Positions 24,620-35,202 of a stretch of 56,575 bases of DNA are shown here, one piece after another (the first letter of the stretch is position 1; every line of letters begins with the position of its first letter). The stretch covers positions 1 through 56,575 of the forward strand of contig JAKBWB010000022.1 in assembly GCA_021843755.1 (NCBI GenBank), in the 5' to 3' direction. This stretch comes from Pseudomonadota bacterium (lineage in GTDB: Bacteria > Pseudomonadota > Gammaproteobacteria > Steroidobacterales > Steroidobacteraceae). The notes beneath the pieces were generated by a model. That model did not search any database and was not told the origin of the DNA. It was given only the letters and a program-made list of their open reading frames with translations. The position numbers and the translations under genes were made by a program.

Positions 24620-25681
24620 TCAGCGCGCCAGTCTCTCGAGCACCACCGCGCCGGCCTCGCGCGTCGAGACGGCGGGGCCCCCCGAGGCAATATCCGGCGT
24701 GAGCGCGCCGGCGTCGATGGCGGCCGAGACGGCCTGCTCGAGCGCTTCGGCCTCGGCCGTCAGTCCCAGGGAATGGCGCAGCAGGAGCGCGACACTGAGC
24801 AGGGCGCCGTAGGGATTGGCGATGCCCTTCCCGGCGATATCGGGCGCCGAGCCGTGAATGGGCTCGTAGAGGCCGCGGCGTCCCTCGCCGAGGGAGGCCG
24901 AGGGGAGCAGTCCGAGCGATCCGGCCAGCATCGAAGCCTCGTCGGTGAGGATGTCGCCGAACATGTTCTCGGTGACCAGGACGTCGAAATCGCGTGGCCG
25001 GCGGATCAAATGCATGGCGGCGGCGTCGACCAGGAGGTGCTCGAGGCAGACGCGCGGGAATTCGGTGCCCACGACCCGCGTGGCCACTTCCCGCCACAGG
25101 CGCGAAGTCTCGAGCACATTGGATTTGTCGATCGAGACGAGCTTGCCGCGCCGCTGCTGCGCCAATTGCGCGGCGGTACGCACGATGCGCTCGATTTCCG
25201 GCACCGAGTAGGTGCACACGTCCGAAGCGCACACCGCATCGCGGCGCTTCTCACCGAAATAGATGCCGCCGGTCAGCTCGCGCACGAACATCAGATCGAC
25301 GCCCGTCAACACCTCGGGTTTCAGGGTGGAGGCGCCGAGCAGGGCAGGGTGAACCTTCACGGGCCGCAGATTGGCGTATACCCCGAGTGCGCGGCGCAGC
25401 TCGAGCAGCCCCTGCTCGGGGCGGACCTTCGCCTGTGGCGCCGACCACTTCGGGCCGCCGATCGCGCCGAGCAGCACGGCGTCCGCGCTCTGGCAGGCCG
25501 CGAGCGTCTCCTTGGGCAGCGGCTCGCCCGTCAGGTCGATTGCGGCGCCGCCGAAGGGGAGCTCGATGAGCGTGAGGTCATGCCGGCCCCGCTCGGCGAA
25601 TGCGCGCAGGCAGCGCACCCCCTCGGCGATCACCTCAGGCCCGATCCCATCGCCGGGCAGCACCGCGATGCGCACTTTCAC
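24620..25681 (-). CDS. leuB: 3-isopropylmalate dehydrogenase
   Basis: The 353-residue enzyme starts at GTG 25681 ([17 protein letters not shown]), overlapping the leuD stop as GTGA. Motifs include AIGGPKW, the substrate-binding region [66 protein letters not shown], and [19 protein letters not shown]. It performs oxidative decarboxylation in leucine synthesis. It is the last gene of the ilvC-leuA-ilvE-leuCDB unit. Confidence 0.95.
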   Translation of the reverse strand: MKVRIAVLPGDGIGPEVIAEGVRCLRAFAERGRHDLTLIELPFGGAAIDLTGEPLPKETLAACQSADAVLLGAIGGPKWSAPQAKVRPEQGLLELRRALGVYANLRPVKVHPALLGASTLKPEVLTGVDLMFVRELTGGIYFGEKRRDAVCASDVCTYSVPEIERIVRTAAQLAQQRRGKLVSIDKSNVLETSRLWREVATRVVGTEFPRVCLEHLLVDAAAMHLIRRPRDFDVLVTENMFGDILTDEASMLAGSLGLLPSASLGEGRRGLYEPIHGSAPDIAGKGIANPYGALLSVALLLRHSLGLTAEAEALEQAVSAAIDAGALTPDIASGGPAVSTREAGAVVLERLAR

Positions 25682-26259
25682 GCGCTCCCCAGTCGGGCTT
25701 CGTAGGCGGCGATCTCGCTCTCGCGAGCGAGCAGGAAGCCCAGCTCGTCGATGCCGTTCAGCAGGCAGTAGCGCGCGAACGGCTCGAGCGCAAAGCGCAC
25801 GGCCGTGCCGCTCGGCAGCGTGAGTGTGGTGGACTGCACATCGATGCTCACCTGCGCGCCCGGATGCTCGAGCAACCAGCCGTGGACATCGGGCTCGACG
25901 ATGACCGGCAGCAGGCCGTTCTTCAGCGCGTTGTTGCGGAAGATGTCCGCGATCTGGGTGCTCACCACGGCGCGCACGCCGAAGTCCCGCAGTGCCCACG
26001 CGGCGTGCTCGCGCGAGGAGCCGCAGCCGAAGTTGTGGCCGGCAACCAGGATGGCGCACCCGCCGGCCTCGGGCCGGTTCAACACGAACTCGGGGCGCGC
26101 AGCGCCATCGGGCCCATAGCGCCAGTCCTCGAACAGGTGCGCTCCGAGTCCCTCGCGCGTGGTGGTGGTGAGGAATCGCGCCGGGATGATCTGATCGGTG
26201 TCGATGTCGCGCACCGGCAGCACGACGGTGCGCGAGCGCAGGAGCCGTAGGGCTTCCAT
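25678..26259 (-). CDS. leuD: 3-isopropylmalate dehydratase, small subunit
   Basis: The swivelling domain has 193 residues: [14 protein letters not shown] and [20 protein letters not shown] are characteristic. With LeuC it isomerises 2- to 3-isopropylmalate. The start ATG shares one base with the leuC stop (TGATG), so translation is coupled. Confidence 0.95.
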   Translation of the reverse strand: MEALRLLRSRTVVLPVRDIDTDQIIPARFLTTTTREGLGAHLFEDWRYGPDGAARPEFVLNRPEAGGCAILVAGHNFGCGSSREHAAWALRDFGVRAVVSTQIADIFRNNALKNGLLPVIVEPDVHGWLLEHPGAQVSIDVQSTTLTLPSGTAVRFALEPFARYCLLNGIDELGFLLARESEIAAYEARLGSA

Positions 26260-27662
26260 CAGAACAACTCCCTTGGATCGGTTACCCGGCCGCGCACGGC
26301 GCTCGCCGCCGCGGTGAGCGGGCTCGCGAGCAGCGTGCGGGCCCCGATGCCCTGGCGGCCCTCGAAATTGCGATTACTGGTACTGACGGCATAGTGGCCC
26401 TTCGGCACCAGATCGCCGTTCATGCCGAGACACATCGAGCAGCCCGACTCGCGCCATTCGGCGCCGGCGTCGATGAAGATGCGGTCGAGTCCCTCGGCCT
26501 CCGCGTCCCGCTTGACCTGCTGAGAGCCGGGCACCACCAGCATCTGCACGCCGGAGGCGATCTTGCGCCCACGCAGTACCGACGCGGCGGCCCGCAGGTC
26601 CGACAGACGGCCGTTGGTGCAGCTGCCGATGAACACGACGTTCACGGGTTGCTCGCGAATGGGCTCTCCGGGGGTAAAGCCCATGTAAGCCAGTGACTTG
26701 GCGAGCACCTGATCATCGGCGCGCTCCGGGATGGATGCGCCGATCGGTATGACCATGCCGGGGTTGGTGCCGTAGGTGACCATCGGCTCGAGCGCCGCGG
26801 CGTCGATGTCGACTTCCCGATCGAAGCGCGCACCCGGACCGCTCGGCAGCTGCCGCCAGCGCTCGAGCGAGGCTTCCCATGCCGCGCCCTGGGGGGCGCG
26901 CGGCCGGCCCGCCAGATAACGAAACGTCGTCTCGTCGGGGGCGATCATTCCAGCGCGCGCGCCGGCCTCGATCGACATGTTGCACACCGTCATGCGCCCA
27001 TCCATGTCGAGCGCGCCGATGGTCTCGCCGCGATACTCGATGACGTGTCCGGTTCCGCCCGCCACCCCGATCTTGCCGATGATGGCGAGGATGAGATCCT
27101 TCGCGCCGACACCCGGGGGAAGCGTGCCGCGGACATTGACGGCCAGGGTGCGCGGCTTGCGCTGCAGCAGGCATTGGGTGGCGAACACGTGACCGACCTC
27201 GGTCGTCCCGATGCCGAAGGCGAGGGCGCCGAGCGCGCCGTGCGTGCTCGTGTGGCTGTCACCGCAGACGATGGTCTTGCCGGGCTGCGTCACGCCGAGC
27301 TCCGGTCCGATGATGTGCACGATGCCGCGCCGGGCATCGCGCAGGCCGAGCAGCTCCACGCCCATGTCGGCGCAGTTGCGCTCGAGCTCGCGCACCTGAC
27401 GTGCCGCGGCATCGACCGTGATGGGCGCACCGCCGAAGATCTGCTCGGTTCGCGTCGGCGTCGAGTGATCCATGGTGGCGAAGGTTCGCTCGGGCCGCCG
27501 CAGGCGCAGGCCGCGCTCGCGCAGCACCGTGAAGGCCTGGGGGGAGGTCACCTCGTGGATGAGGTGCAGATCGACGTAGAGCACCGCGGGCGTGTCGGCC
27601 GTCTCGGGCACCACTTCGTGGGCGCGCCAGACCTTCTCGAACAGAGTCAGGGACGAGTCCAT
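26259..27662 (-). CDS. leuC: 3-isopropylmalate dehydratase, large subunit
   Basis: The aconitase-type subunit has 467 residues. The [4Fe-4S] ligands are Cys in GSCTNGR and in [30 protein letters not shown] and [16 protein letters not shown] are also present. It partners LeuD. The start ATG shares a base with the ilvE stop (TGATG). Confidence 0.96.
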   Translation of the reverse strand: MDSSLTLFEKVWRAHEVVPETADTPAVLYVDLHLIHEVTSPQAFTVLRERGLRLRRPERTFATMDHSTPTRTEQIFGGAPITVDAAARQVRELERNCADMGVELLGLRDARRGIVHIIGPELGVTQPGKTIVCGDSHTSTHGALGALAFGIGTTEVGHVFATQCLLQRKPRTLAVNVRGTLPPGVGAKDLILAIIGKIGVAGGTGHVIEYRGETIGALDMDGRMTVCNMSIEAGARAGMIAPDETTFRYLAGRPRAPQGAAWEASLERWRQLPSGPGARFDREVDIDAAALEPMVTYGTNPGMVIPIGASIPERADDQVLAKSLAYMGFTPGEPIREQPVNVVFIGSCTNGRLSDLRAAASVLRGRKIASGVQMLVVPGSQQVKRDAEAEGLDRIFIDAGAEWRESGCSMCLGMNGDLVPKGHYAVSTSNRNFEGRQGIGARTLLASPLTAAASAVRGRVTDPRELF

Positions 27663-28621
27663 CAGAGCGCCGCCGCGCTTCGCGGCGCCTTCATGTCGAT
27701 GTGATCGAGCCAGCCCCAGCGATCGGGCGTTGCACCGCTGAACAGTCCGAAGAACGCCGTCTGCAGAGCCGCCGTCACCGGGCCGCGCGCGCCGGTGCCG
27801 ACCGCGAGTCGGTCGACGGAGCGGATGGGGGTGATCTCGACGGCGGTGCCGGTAAAGAACGCTTCATCGGCTATATAAAGGAGTTCACGCGGGATGGCGC
27901 ACTCGCGCACCTCGATGCCGCGCTCGCGGGCAAGACGCATCACCGTGTCACGGGTGAGGCCGCCGAGCACCGAATGCGACAATGCCGGGGTCATCAGCAC
28001 TTGATCCTTGACCACGAACAGGTTCTCGCCGGAGCCCTCGCTCACCGTGCCGTCGGGGGCCAGCCCGATGCCCTCCTGAAAGCCGAGGCGGCGCGCCTCG
28101 GCGCCGATGAGCTGACTCGAGAGGTAGTTGCCGCCGGCCTTGGCGAGCGCCGGCAGGGTGTTGGGTGCGACCCGGTGCCAGGAGGAGATGCACACATCCA
28201 CACCTTGTTCCGCGCTCTCGTGCCCGAGGTACTTGCCCCATTCCCACGCGGCCACGGCTATCTCGGTCGGCGGCTCGCACTTCGGCGTGACGCCGATCTC
28301 GCCGTAGCCACGAAAGGCGATCGGCCGGATATACGCCCCGTGGGCCAGCGCGTTGGCGGCGATGACCTGCCGGCAGGCGTCGTCGATCTGCTCGGCCGAG
28401 AACGGCATGCTCATGCGGTAGATCTTCGCCGAGTCGAGCAGTCGCCGGGTGTGATCGCGCAGGCGGAAGATCGCCACGCCCTGAGGCGTCTCATACGCGC
28501 GCACCCCCTCGAATACGGACGAGCCGTAGTGCAGAGCATGCGTGAGCACGTGCACCGTGGCTTTCTCCCACGGAACGAGCTTGCCGTTGAACCAGATGAA
28601 CTGCGTAGCCGGTATGGGCAT
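27662..28621 (-). CDS. ilvE: Branched-chain amino-acid aminotransferase
   Basis: The fold-type IV PLP enzyme has 319 residues. [38 protein letters not shown] with the PLP lysine region, and [12 protein letters not shown] are diagnostic. [14 protein letters not shown] lies near the C-terminus. It makes Val, Leu and Ile from their keto acids. GGGAG precedes the ATG; leuA ends 27 bp upstream. Confidence 0.95.
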   Translation of the reverse strand: MPIPATQFIWFNGKLVPWEKATVHVLTHALHYGSSVFEGVRAYETPQGVAIFRLRDHTRRLLDSAKIYRMSMPFSAEQIDDACRQVIAANALAHGAYIRPIAFRGYGEIGVTPKCEPPTEIAVAAWEWGKYLGHESAEQGVDVCISSWHRVAPNTLPALAKAGGNYLSSQLIGAEARRLGFQEGIGLAPDGTVSEGSGENLFVVKDQVLMTPALSHSVLGGLTRDTVMRLARERGIEVRECAIPRELLYIADEAFFTGTAVEITPIRSVDRLAVGTGARGPVTAALQTAFFGLFSGATPDRWGWLDHIDMKAPRSAAAL

Positions 28622-28648
28622 GAACGGTCTCCCGGGATGCGCTGCCAG

Positions 28649-30226
28649 TCAATGCGTCGAGTCCGCGGGGGCGCCCGCGGCGCGCTCCTCGCGCGAGCGG
28701 TTGCCGGTGGCCGCCTGCTCGATGCGGTTGATCACCTCGAGGAACGCCTGGGTGCTCGATTCCACGATGTTGGTGCTCACGCTCGAGCCGCGGTATGTGC
28801 GTTGATTGTACTCCACGTACACCAGCGCCTCGCCCTGGGCGTCCTCGCCCTCGGTGACCCCGCGGATCTCGAATTTGCGCAACATCACGCCGATTCCAGT
28901 GGCGGCCTCGATTGCCTTGAAGGCCGCATCCACCGGCCCGTCACCCTCGGCGCTGTGCTCCACGATCCGACCGTCGGCGTGGCGCAGTCGCACGCGGGCA
29001 CTGGCGGCGCGCTGAGTCACCGCGTGGGTCTCGAGTCCCGCGAGGCTCCAGGGTCCGGCCGCCGTGCCCTCCGCACGCAGCACCAGCGCCTCGATATCTC
29101 CGTCGAAGAGTTCCTTCTTCTTGTCCGCGAGCGCCTTGAACTGCTCGAACACCTCGTTGAACTCCTCGTCCGCCAGCTCGAACCCGAGTGCGCGCACGCG
29201 CTCACGCAGGGCGTGCCGTCCGCTGTGCTTGCCGAGGATCAGATGGCTGCGCGAGAGGCCGACGTCCTCCGGGCGCATGATCTCGTAGGTCGAGTAGTGC
29301 TTGAGCACCCCATGCTGATGAATGCCGGCCTCGTGGGCGAAGGCGTTCTGCCCGACCACCGCCTTGTTGCGCGGTACGGGCATGGCGGTGATGCTCGAGA
29401 CCAGTCGCGAGGTCGGGTACAGCCGGGTGGTTTGGATCCCGGTGGTGACATTGAAGAACGCTGCGCGGGTCTTCAGCGCCATCACCACCTCCTCGAGCGA
29501 GCAGTTGCCGGCGCGCTCGCCGATCCCGTTGATGGTGCACTCGATCTGGCGGGCTCCGGCCACCACGGCGGTCAGGCTGTTCGCCACCGCCATGCCGAGG
29601 TCGTCGTGGCAGTGCACCGAGAGGCGCACCCGCTCGATGCCGCGTACGTTCTTGCGCAGATAGCGGAACAGCTCGGCGAATTCATCCGGGACGGTATAGC
29701 CGACGGTGTCCGGGATGTTGACGGTGCTCGCGCCGGCCTCGATGGCCGCCTCGACGACCTGCGCCAGGAACGGCAGCTCCGTGCGCGAGGCGTCCTCGGG
29801 AGAGAACTCCACGTCCTCGCACAGCTCGCGCGCCCGGCGCACGCCCTCGATGGCCGCGCGCAGGATCTGCTCTTCGGCCATGTTCAGCTTGTACTGTCGG
29901 TGGATGGCGCTGGTGGCGAGAAATACGTGCACGCGCGGGCGCGGGGCGTCCGCGAGCGCGCGCGCGGCGAGCTCGATGTCCTCGCGATTGCAGCGCGCGA
30001 GCGCCGCGATCACCGGACCGTGCACCTCGCGCGAGACCGCCTGGACGCTCTCCCAATCGCCCTTGGAGGCGGCCGGGAAACCCGCCTCGATGACATCCAC
30101 GCCGAGCTCGGCGAGCGCACGCGCCACACGCAGCTTCTCCGGCCGCGTCATGCTGCAGCCGGGGGCCTGCTCCCCGTCGCGCAGCGTGGTATCGAAGATC
30201 AGGACTTGGTCGGGTTCGGCTGCCAT
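28649..30226 (-). CDS. leuA: 2-isopropylmalate synthase
   Basis: The 525-residue enzyme has the HMGL-type barrel (DTTLRDGEQAPGCSM, SVHCHDDLGMAVANSL, GNCSLEEVVMAL, GIHQHGVLKH). The C-terminal regulatory domain starts near residue 390 and binds leucine in this family. A strong ribosome-binding site (AGGAGGG) precedes the ATG. It condenses acetyl-CoA with 2-ketoisovalerate, the first committed step to leucine, and lies 24 bp after ilvC. Confidence 0.96.
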   Translation of the reverse strand: MAAEPDQVLIFDTTLRDGEQAPGCSMTRPEKLRVARALAELGVDVIEAGFPAASKGDWESVQAVSREVHGPVIAALARCNREDIELAARALADAPRPRVHVFLATSAIHRQYKLNMAEEQILRAAIEGVRRARELCEDVEFSPEDASRTELPFLAQVVEAAIEAGASTVNIPDTVGYTVPDEFAELFRYLRKNVRGIERVRLSVHCHDDLGMAVANSLTAVVAGARQIECTINGIGERAGNCSLEEVVMALKTRAAFFNVTTGIQTTRLYPTSRLVSSITAMPVPRNKAVVGQNAFAHEAGIHQHGVLKHYSTYEIMRPEDVGLSRSHLILGKHSGRHALRERVRALGFELADEEFNEVFEQFKALADKKKELFDGDIEALVLRAEGTAAGPWSLAGLETHAVTQRAASARVRLRHADGRIVEHSAEGDGPVDAAFKAIEAATGIGVMLRKFEIRGVTEGEDAQGEALVYVEYNQRTYRGSSVSTNIVESSTQAFLEVINRIEQAATGNRSREERAAGAPADSTH

Positions 30227-30250
30227 GGGTGGCCCTCCTGCTCGGATTGC

Positions 30251-31246
<996 letters not shown>

Positions 31247-31290
31247 CTCGATTCTCCAAATCGGCCCATCGGCCCGGATGTCACATCACA

Positions 31291-31318
31291 GTCACGGCAA
31301 GACACCTCATGCCGTGAC
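31291..31318 (-). repeat. Perfect inverted repeat between attenuator and ilvC
   Basis: GTCACGGCA (31291-31299) and TGCCGTGAC (31310-31318) form a 9-bp stem with a 10-base loop in the ilvC leader, after the terminator and before the ribosome-binding site. It may stabilise read-through mRNA, be a processing site, or bind a regulator at the DNA level. None of these can be told apart here. Confidence 0.5.
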
Positions 31319-31324
31319 ACGCAT

Positions 31325-31361
31325 AAAAAACCCCGCAGCGGCCCTTCGGGCCGGTGCGGGG
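31325..31361 (-). terminator. Intrinsic terminator (attenuator) of the ilvC-leu operon
   Basis: On the minus strand CCCCGCACCGGCC, loop CGAA, GGGCCGCTGCGGGG and then TTTTTT form a classic terminator about 37 bp after the leader-peptide stop. Its 5' arm (CCCCGCACCGG) is exactly complementary to CCGGTGCGGGG inside the last third of the leader-peptide gene, which gives the competing antiterminator. Confidence 0.93.
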
Positions 31362-31397
31362 TTCTTGGTGTCTTCTCTCGCTCCTACCTGAGGGTCC

Positions 31398-31517
31398 TCA
31401 GGCGGCCACGGGCACCCCGCACCGGCTGCCCGCAAGGAGCAGCAGTCCGATAAGAAGTACCGGCAGTCGGCCCAGGCGCGCGCCCGGCGCGCGCTGCGCC
31501 GGGTGGACTCGGGTCAT
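31398..31517 (-). CDS. Leader peptide controlling ilvC-leuA-ilvE-leuCDB by attenuation
   Basis: This 39-residue peptide starts at ATG 31517. Its middle, LPVLLIGLLLLAG, has one Val, one Ile and seven Leu codons within 13. Ribosome stalling there when charged branched-chain tRNAs are scarce would leave the downstream CCGGTGCGGGG free to pair with the 5' arm of the terminator and allow read-through. The ATG lacks a good ribosome-binding site; an in-frame GTG six codons upstream (31535), preceded by GAAGG, may be the true start and would add two more Val codons. The function follows from position, composition and complementarity. Confidence 0.85.
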   Translation of the reverse strand: MTRVHPAQRAPGARLGRLPVLLIGLLLLAGSRCGVPVAA

Positions 31518-31582
31518 ATCTGCTGCGGGTACCACGGGCCTTCGTGCCTGGGTGAGAGATCAAAGTGGAGATGATGGGACGG

Positions 31583-31612
31583 ATGTCAGCACAAGCAGTG
31601 CGTTGTTGTCAA
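31583..31612 (-). promoter_or_regulatory. Promoter of the ilvC-leu operon
   Basis: On the minus strand a perfect -35 box TTGACA (31612-31607) and a TGACAT -10 box (31588-31583) are separated by 18 bp. TG one base before the -10 gives an extended -10. Transcription would start near 31576, about 60 bp before the leader-peptide ATG. The -35 box overlaps that of the divergent aminopeptidase promoter. Confidence 0.65.
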
Positions 31613-31633
31613 TTGGCGCGCAGGCGCTATGCT
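31606..31633 (+). promoter_or_regulatory. Promoter of the aminopeptidase gene overlapping the ilvC -35 box
   Basis: TTGTCA (31606-31611) and TATGCT (31628-31633) are spaced 16 bp apart. The -35 shares five bases with the oppositely directed TTGACA of ilvC. Transcription would start about 31640, one base before an in-frame GTG (31641), which would make the mRNA leaderless. Confidence 0.45.
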
Positions 31634-33032
31634 CGGCGGCGTGTCGCATGAAACGCTATTGAGCGCAGATCCGGGCGAGAGCCGGCCGCTGTGGCTGCTG
31701 ACCGAGAGGGAACTGGAGCCCTGGCTCGCCGGGCAGCGCGCGGCGGTGGTCGATTGGGTACGCGCGCACGGCTTTCACGCCGAGCGGCATCGGGTTCTCA
31801 CGCTGCCCGGGGAGCAGGGCGTGGCGGGCGCGGTGCTCGGCCTTGGCGGGCTCGACTCGACGGAGGACCTCGGGCCGTGGGAAGCCGCCGGCGCCCCGGA
31901 GCGTCTGCCGGCACTGCCGTGGCGGCTGGCGATGCCGCTCGGGCCGCATGCCGCGACGCAGTTCGTGCTCGGCTGGCTGCTCGGCGGCTACCGCATGACA
32001 CGCTACCGCGGCGGTGGGCGCTTTGAGCCGCTTGCGGCCTTGATCGCCCCGCCGCAGGCCGATCTGGTCTATGCAAGCGCGGCGGCGCGCGCCAGCGCGC
32101 TCGCCCGCGATCTGATCAACACCCCGGCCAACGACCTCGGGCCCGCGGAGTTGGCCGAGGCGGCTGTGGCGCTTGCGCGCGAGCACGGGGCGCGCTGCCA
32201 GGTGCTCGAGGGCGCAGACCTTGCGGGCTTCCCGCTGCTGCGGGCCGTCGGTGCCGGCAGCGCGCGCGCGCCGCGGCTGATCGATCTGCGCTGGGGGCGT
32301 GCGGAGGCTGCGCGCGTCACTCTGGTCGGCAAGGGCGTGTGCTTCGACACCGGCGGCCTCGACCTGAAGTCCGCGCCGGCCATGCTGCTGATGAAGAAGG
32401 ACATGGGCGGGGCGGCCTGCGCGCTCGCGCTCGCCGATCTGCTGATGCGGCTCAATGCGCAAGTGCAGTTGCGCGTATTGATACCCGCCGTGGAGAACAG
32501 TGTGGGAGCCTGTGCGTACCGACCAGGCGATGTGCTGCGCTCGCGCAAGGGGCTGACGGTGGAGGTGGGCAACACCGACGCCGAGGGGCGGCTGGTGCTG
32601 GCCGATGCGCTCGCCGCGGCGGACGAGGAGCGTCCGGGGCTGCTGATCGATCTGGCGACCCTCACGGGCGCGGCGCGCGCGGCGCTGGGACCGGAATTGC
32701 CGGCGGTCTACGCCCGGCCCGCGCATTGGGCGCAGCGGGTGCGCGAGATCGGCGAGGTGGAGAGCGATCCGCTCTGGCCGATGCCGTTGTGGCCAGGCTA
32801 CGAGGAGGATCTGGCGAGCAGAATTGCCGATCTCGGCAATGTGGCATCGACGCCATTCGCCGGCTCGATCATCGCCGCGCTGTTTCTGCAGCGGTTCGTC
32901 GCCGGCACGACCGACTGGTTGCATGTTGACATGTATGCGTGGAATGCTAAGGATAGGCCGGGGCGTCCGCTTGGCGCGGAGGCGCAGTGCGTTCGGACGT
33001 TGTATCGTTTGCTGCGTGAGCGTTTCGGCTGA
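31629..33032 (+). CDS. M17-family leucyl aminopeptidase
   Basis: The protein has about 467 residues. The two-metal site is seen in VGKGVCFDTGGLDLKSAPAM (Asp), MLLMKKDMGGAA (Lys and Asp) and NTDAEGRLVLADAL (Asp, Glu, Arg). NTPANDLGP marks the start of the catalytic domain and STPFAGSIIAALFLQRFV its end. It removes N-terminal residues, including leucine, from peptides. The start is uncertain: ATG 31629 lies inside a likely -10 box, and GTG 31641 may be real. It is divergent from ilvC and upstream of ilvD. Confidence 0.92.
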   Translation: MLGGVSHETLLSADPGESRPLWLLTERELEPWLAGQRAAVVDWVRAHGFHAERHRVLTLPGEQGVAGAVLGLGGLDSTEDLGPWEAAGAPERLPALPWRLAMPLGPHAATQFVLGWLLGGYRMTRYRGGGRFEPLAALIAPPQADLVYASAAARASALARDLINTPANDLGPAELAEAAVALAREHGARCQVLEGADLAGFPLLRAVGAGSARAPRLIDLRWGRAEAARVTLVGKGVCFDTGGLDLKSAPAMLLMKKDMGGAACALALADLLMRLNAQVQLRVLIPAVENSVGACAYRPGDVLRSRKGLTVEVGNTDAEGRLVLADALAAADEERPGLLIDLATLTGAARAALGPELPAVYARPAHWAQRVREIGEVESDPLWPMPLWPGYEEDLASRIADLGNVASTPFAGSIIAALFLQRFVAGTTDWLHVDMYAWNAKDRPGRPLGAEAQCVRTLYRLLRERFG

Positions 33033-33039
33033 TCGGACC

Positions 33040-33055
33040 GCGCGGCCGGCCGCGC
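33040..33055. repeat. 16-bp perfect GC palindrome after the aminopeptidase gene
   Basis: GCGCGGCCGGCCGCGC starts 8 bp after the stop codon. It could form a stem but has no T-run, so termination is doubtful. It separates the aminopeptidase gene from ilvD. Confidence 0.4.
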
Positions 33056-33131
33056 CGGCGCGCCGGTGGTCGCAGCGGTCACGGCGCATGTGGATTTTGC
33101 TCGATGTAACGTCGACACTACGGAACGACAG

Positions 33132-34841
33132 ATGACCGTCAAGAAGAACGAGACAATCGATCCGCGCGCCTACTCGCGCCCGGTGGTCGATGGGGACAGG
33201 CGTGCCCCGGCGCGGGCGATGCTGCGCGCGGTCGGTTTCCGGGACGTTGATTTCGGCAAGCCGCAGGTCGGCATCGCCTCGACCTGGGCCGATCTCACCC
33301 CGTGCAACATGCACATCGCCGAGCTGGCGCGTGCCGCGGCCGCGGGCGTCGACGCGGCCGGCGGTAAGAGCGTGCTGTTCAACACGATCACGGTCTCGGA
33401 CGGCATTTCCATGGGCTCGCCGGGGATGCGCTACTCGCTGGTCTCACGCGAGCTCATCGCCGATTCGATCGAAGCGGTGGTCGGGGCGGAAGGCTTCGAT
33501 GGGTTCGTCGCCGTCGGCGGTTGCGACAAGAACATGCCCGGCTGCGCCATGGCCATGGCGCGCCTGAACCGTCCGGCCGTGTTCGTCTACGGCGGCACCA
33601 TCCGCCCCGGCGCGCAGCGGCGCGACATCGTGGCCGTGTTCGAGGCGGTCGGGGCGCGTGCGGCCGGCAAGATCTCCGCCGAGGAGTTGCTCGAGGTCGA
33701 GCGCACGGCGATTCCGGGGCCGGGCAGCTGCGGGGGCATGTACACGGCCAATACGATGGCCTCGGCCATCGAGGCGCTCGGCCTCTCGCTCCCGGGCAGC
33801 TCGGCACAGGATGCCGTGAGCGAGGCGAAGATCAGCGACTGCCGCCGCGCCGGCGAAGCGGTGATGCGCCTGATCGGCACTGGCCTGAAGCCGCGCGACA
33901 TCCTTACGCGCAAGGCGTTCGAGAACGCCATCACGGTGGCGATCGCCCTGGGTGGCTCGACCAATGCGGTCCTGCATCTGCTGGCGATCGCGCACGAGGC
34001 GCGCGTGCGGTTGGGATTGGAGGATTTCACCCGCATCGGGCGCCGGGTACCGGTGCTGGCGGACCTGAAGCCGAGCGGCCGGTACCTGATGTCCGAGCTG
34101 GTGGCGATCGGGGGCATTCAACCGCTGATGAAGACGCTGCTCGAGGGCGGCTTGCTGCATGGGGAGTGCCTGACGGTTACCGGCCAGACGCTCGAGGAGA
34201 ATCTGGCGGCCGCGCCCGAGTACCCCCCCGGGCAGGACATCGTGCGCCCGCTCACCGCGCCGCTGCGCAAGGACAGTCATCTGGTGGTGCTGTACGGCAA
34301 TCTCGCCCCCGAGGGCGCCGTGGCCAAGATCACCGGCCAGGAAGGGGAGCGCTTCAGCGGCCGGGCCCGCGTGTTCGAGGGCGAGGAGGCGGCGACCGAG
34401 GCGATCCTCGCGGGCCGGGTTCGGGCGGGCGAGGTGGTCGTGATCCGCAACGAGGGACCCCGGGGCGGGCCCGGAATGCGCGAGATGCTGGGCCCCACCG
34501 GCGCGATCGTCGGCCGGGGTCTGAACGGCCAGGTGGCGTTGATCACCGATGGGCGCTTCTCCGGCGGCAGCCACGGCTTCGTCGTCGGACACGTCGCGCC
34601 GGAAGCGGCCAATGCCGGGCCCATCGGGCTGCTGCGCACCGGCGATCCGATCACCATCGATGCGCTGCGCAGGGAAATCAACGTGGACCTTCCGGCCGCG
34701 GAGCTTCGCCGCCGCCGTGCCGCATGGAAGCCGCGCAAGGCGCCCCCGCAGGGCGTACTGGCCAAGTATGCGCAGCTGGTCGGCAGTGCCTCGCAGGGCG
34801 CAGTGACGGGCGCCAGCGCGCCCCGTCCGAGCTCCCGCTGA
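33132..34841 (+). CDS. ilvD: Dihydroxy-acid dehydratase
   Basis: The 569-residue IlvD/Edd enzyme starts at ATG 33132 ([16 protein letters not shown]). The Fe-S cysteines lie in [23 protein letters not shown] and [14 protein letters not shown], and [14 protein letters not shown] is near the C-terminus. It dehydrates the IlvC products to keto acids. Length fits the 560-570-residue branch. Upstream codons in the frame have no family similarity. Confidence 0.96.
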   Translation: MTVKKNETIDPRAYSRPVVDGDRRAPARAMLRAVGFRDVDFGKPQVGIASTWADLTPCNMHIAELARAAAAGVDAAGGKSVLFNTITVSDGISMGSPGMRYSLVSRELIADSIEAVVGAEGFDGFVAVGGCDKNMPGCAMAMARLNRPAVFVYGGTIRPGAQRRDIVAVFEAVGARAAGKISAEELLEVERTAIPGPGSCGGMYTANTMASAIEALGLSLPGSSAQDAVSEAKISDCRRAGEAVMRLIGTGLKPRDILTRKAFENAITVAIALGGSTNAVLHLLAIAHEARVRLGLEDFTRIGRRVPVLADLKPSGRYLMSELVAIGGIQPLMKTLLEGGLLHGECLTVTGQTLEENLAAAPEYPPGQDIVRPLTAPLRKDSHLVVLYGNLAPEGAVAKITGQEGERFSGRARVFEGEEAATEAILAGRVRAGEVVVIRNEGPRGGPGMREMLGPTGAIVGRGLNGQVALITDGRFSGGSHGFVVGHVAPEAANAGPIGLLRTGDPITIDALRREINVDLPAAELRRRRAAWKPRKAPPQGVLAKYAQLVGSASQGAVTGASAPRPSSR

Positions 34842-34852
34842 GGCGTGCACCT

Positions 34853-35170
34853 ATGAAAATCCACCCCATCCCGGTGAGCGCAGGCCACTTGGAGTTGTCA
34901 GCGCGACAGGCAGCGGTTACAGTTCGTACCTGCATCGTGGATGCGCATGGCGTGCGCTTGGCAATCCGCCCTTCGGTCGCCGTGAGACAGATTCTGACAG
35001 GGGGAGTGAGCCACGCGCGTGCCGGCCTCTCAGCAGAGCCCGGGCGTGGACTACAGTTTGAACCATCCGGCGGATGCGACGCCGGCCAGCTCGGGTCCGG
35101 ATTGAGCGGCTTGCGGCCAGGTAGAAAGACCGCTACCTTCGGCTGTGATCGTCTCGGTTCGGTGTTTTAA
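34853..35170 (+). CDS. Possible small hypothetical protein (105 residues)
   Basis: An open frame starts at ATG 34853, 11 bp after the ilvD stop, with GAGG 9 bp upstream. It encodes MKIHPIPVSAGHLELSARQA and continues with a Gly/Arg/Ser-rich tail. No family is recognised, and codon use in the second half is irregular. The 361-bp gap before tonB otherwise shows only leader sequence, so this is either a small orphan gene or chance. Confidence 0.2.
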   Translation: MKIHPIPVSAGHLELSARQAAVTVRTCIVDAHGVRLAIRPSVAVRQILTGGVSHARAGLSAEPGRGLQFEPSGGCDAGQLGSGLSGLRPGRKTATFGCDRLGSVF

Positions 35171-35202
35171 GACAGGCAACAGCGACGCCTCTGCAATTAG
35201 AC

